Source of the DNA: Actinomycetota bacterium
Lineage (GTDB): Bacteria; Actinomycetota; Actinomycetes; Actinomycetales; Microbacteriaceae
Direction of reading: 5' to 3'
Assembly (NCBI GenBank): GCA_009703845.1
Contig: WLFI01000055.1
Span: forward strand, 1 to 5,726
DNA length: 5,726 bases
Every line of letters begins with the position of its first letter. Positions within the stretch are counted from its first letter, which is position 1. A program made the translations under genes and the position numbers. Below, piece after piece: positions 5,712 to 5,726 of this stretch. The notes beneath the pieces were generated by a model that worked only from the letters and a program-made list of their open reading frames with translations, did not search any database and had not been told where the DNA came from.

Positions 5712-5726
5712 CCACAAAAATCTTGA

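Overview
The window looks like a piece of an actinobacterial chromosome. Base composition is moderate (mid-50s % GC by eye). The minus-strand genes use GTG starts freely, the tRNA does not encode CCA, and the proteins read like Microbacteriaceae-type homologues. A freshwater, reduced-genome member of that family (Rhodoluna/Aquiluna-like) is my best guess, from general impression only and not from a search.

Layout, following the minus strand from the right edge: a tRNA-Glu (anticodon CUC) at 5616-5688 with a -10-like box upstream and a clear Rho-independent terminator at 5572-5613. Next comes a control region of about 140 bp holding two inverted-repeat elements and a possible -10 box. Then a four-gene ABC importer operon: a BMP-family lipoprotein (4393-5427), a strong hairpin terminator or attenuator in the following gap (4341-4375), a double-domain ATPase (2760-4280), and two permeases (1552-2763 and 235-1548). 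The last three genes are tightly packed, with a 4-nt GTGA overlap and then a 3-nt gap. At the left edge the 3' end of a plus-strand MFS transporter gene (1-227) converges on the operon, leaving only 7 bp between the stop codons.

How the genes work together: the lipoprotein captures the substrate at the outer face of the membrane, the two different permeases form the channel, and the single ATPase chain, with one consensus and one degenerate nucleotide site, drives import. The set matches the BmpA-NupABC / YufNOPQ type of purine- and pyrimidine-nucleoside importer. Nucleosides are therefore the likely substrate, but no salvage gene lies in the window to confirm it. Stronger codon bias in the lipoprotein gene and the hairpin after it both suggest that the binding protein is made in excess over the membrane complex.

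I see no mobile element, CRISPR array, phage gene or clearly novel system here. The noteworthy points are regulatory and structural details of an otherwise recognisable transporter locus.
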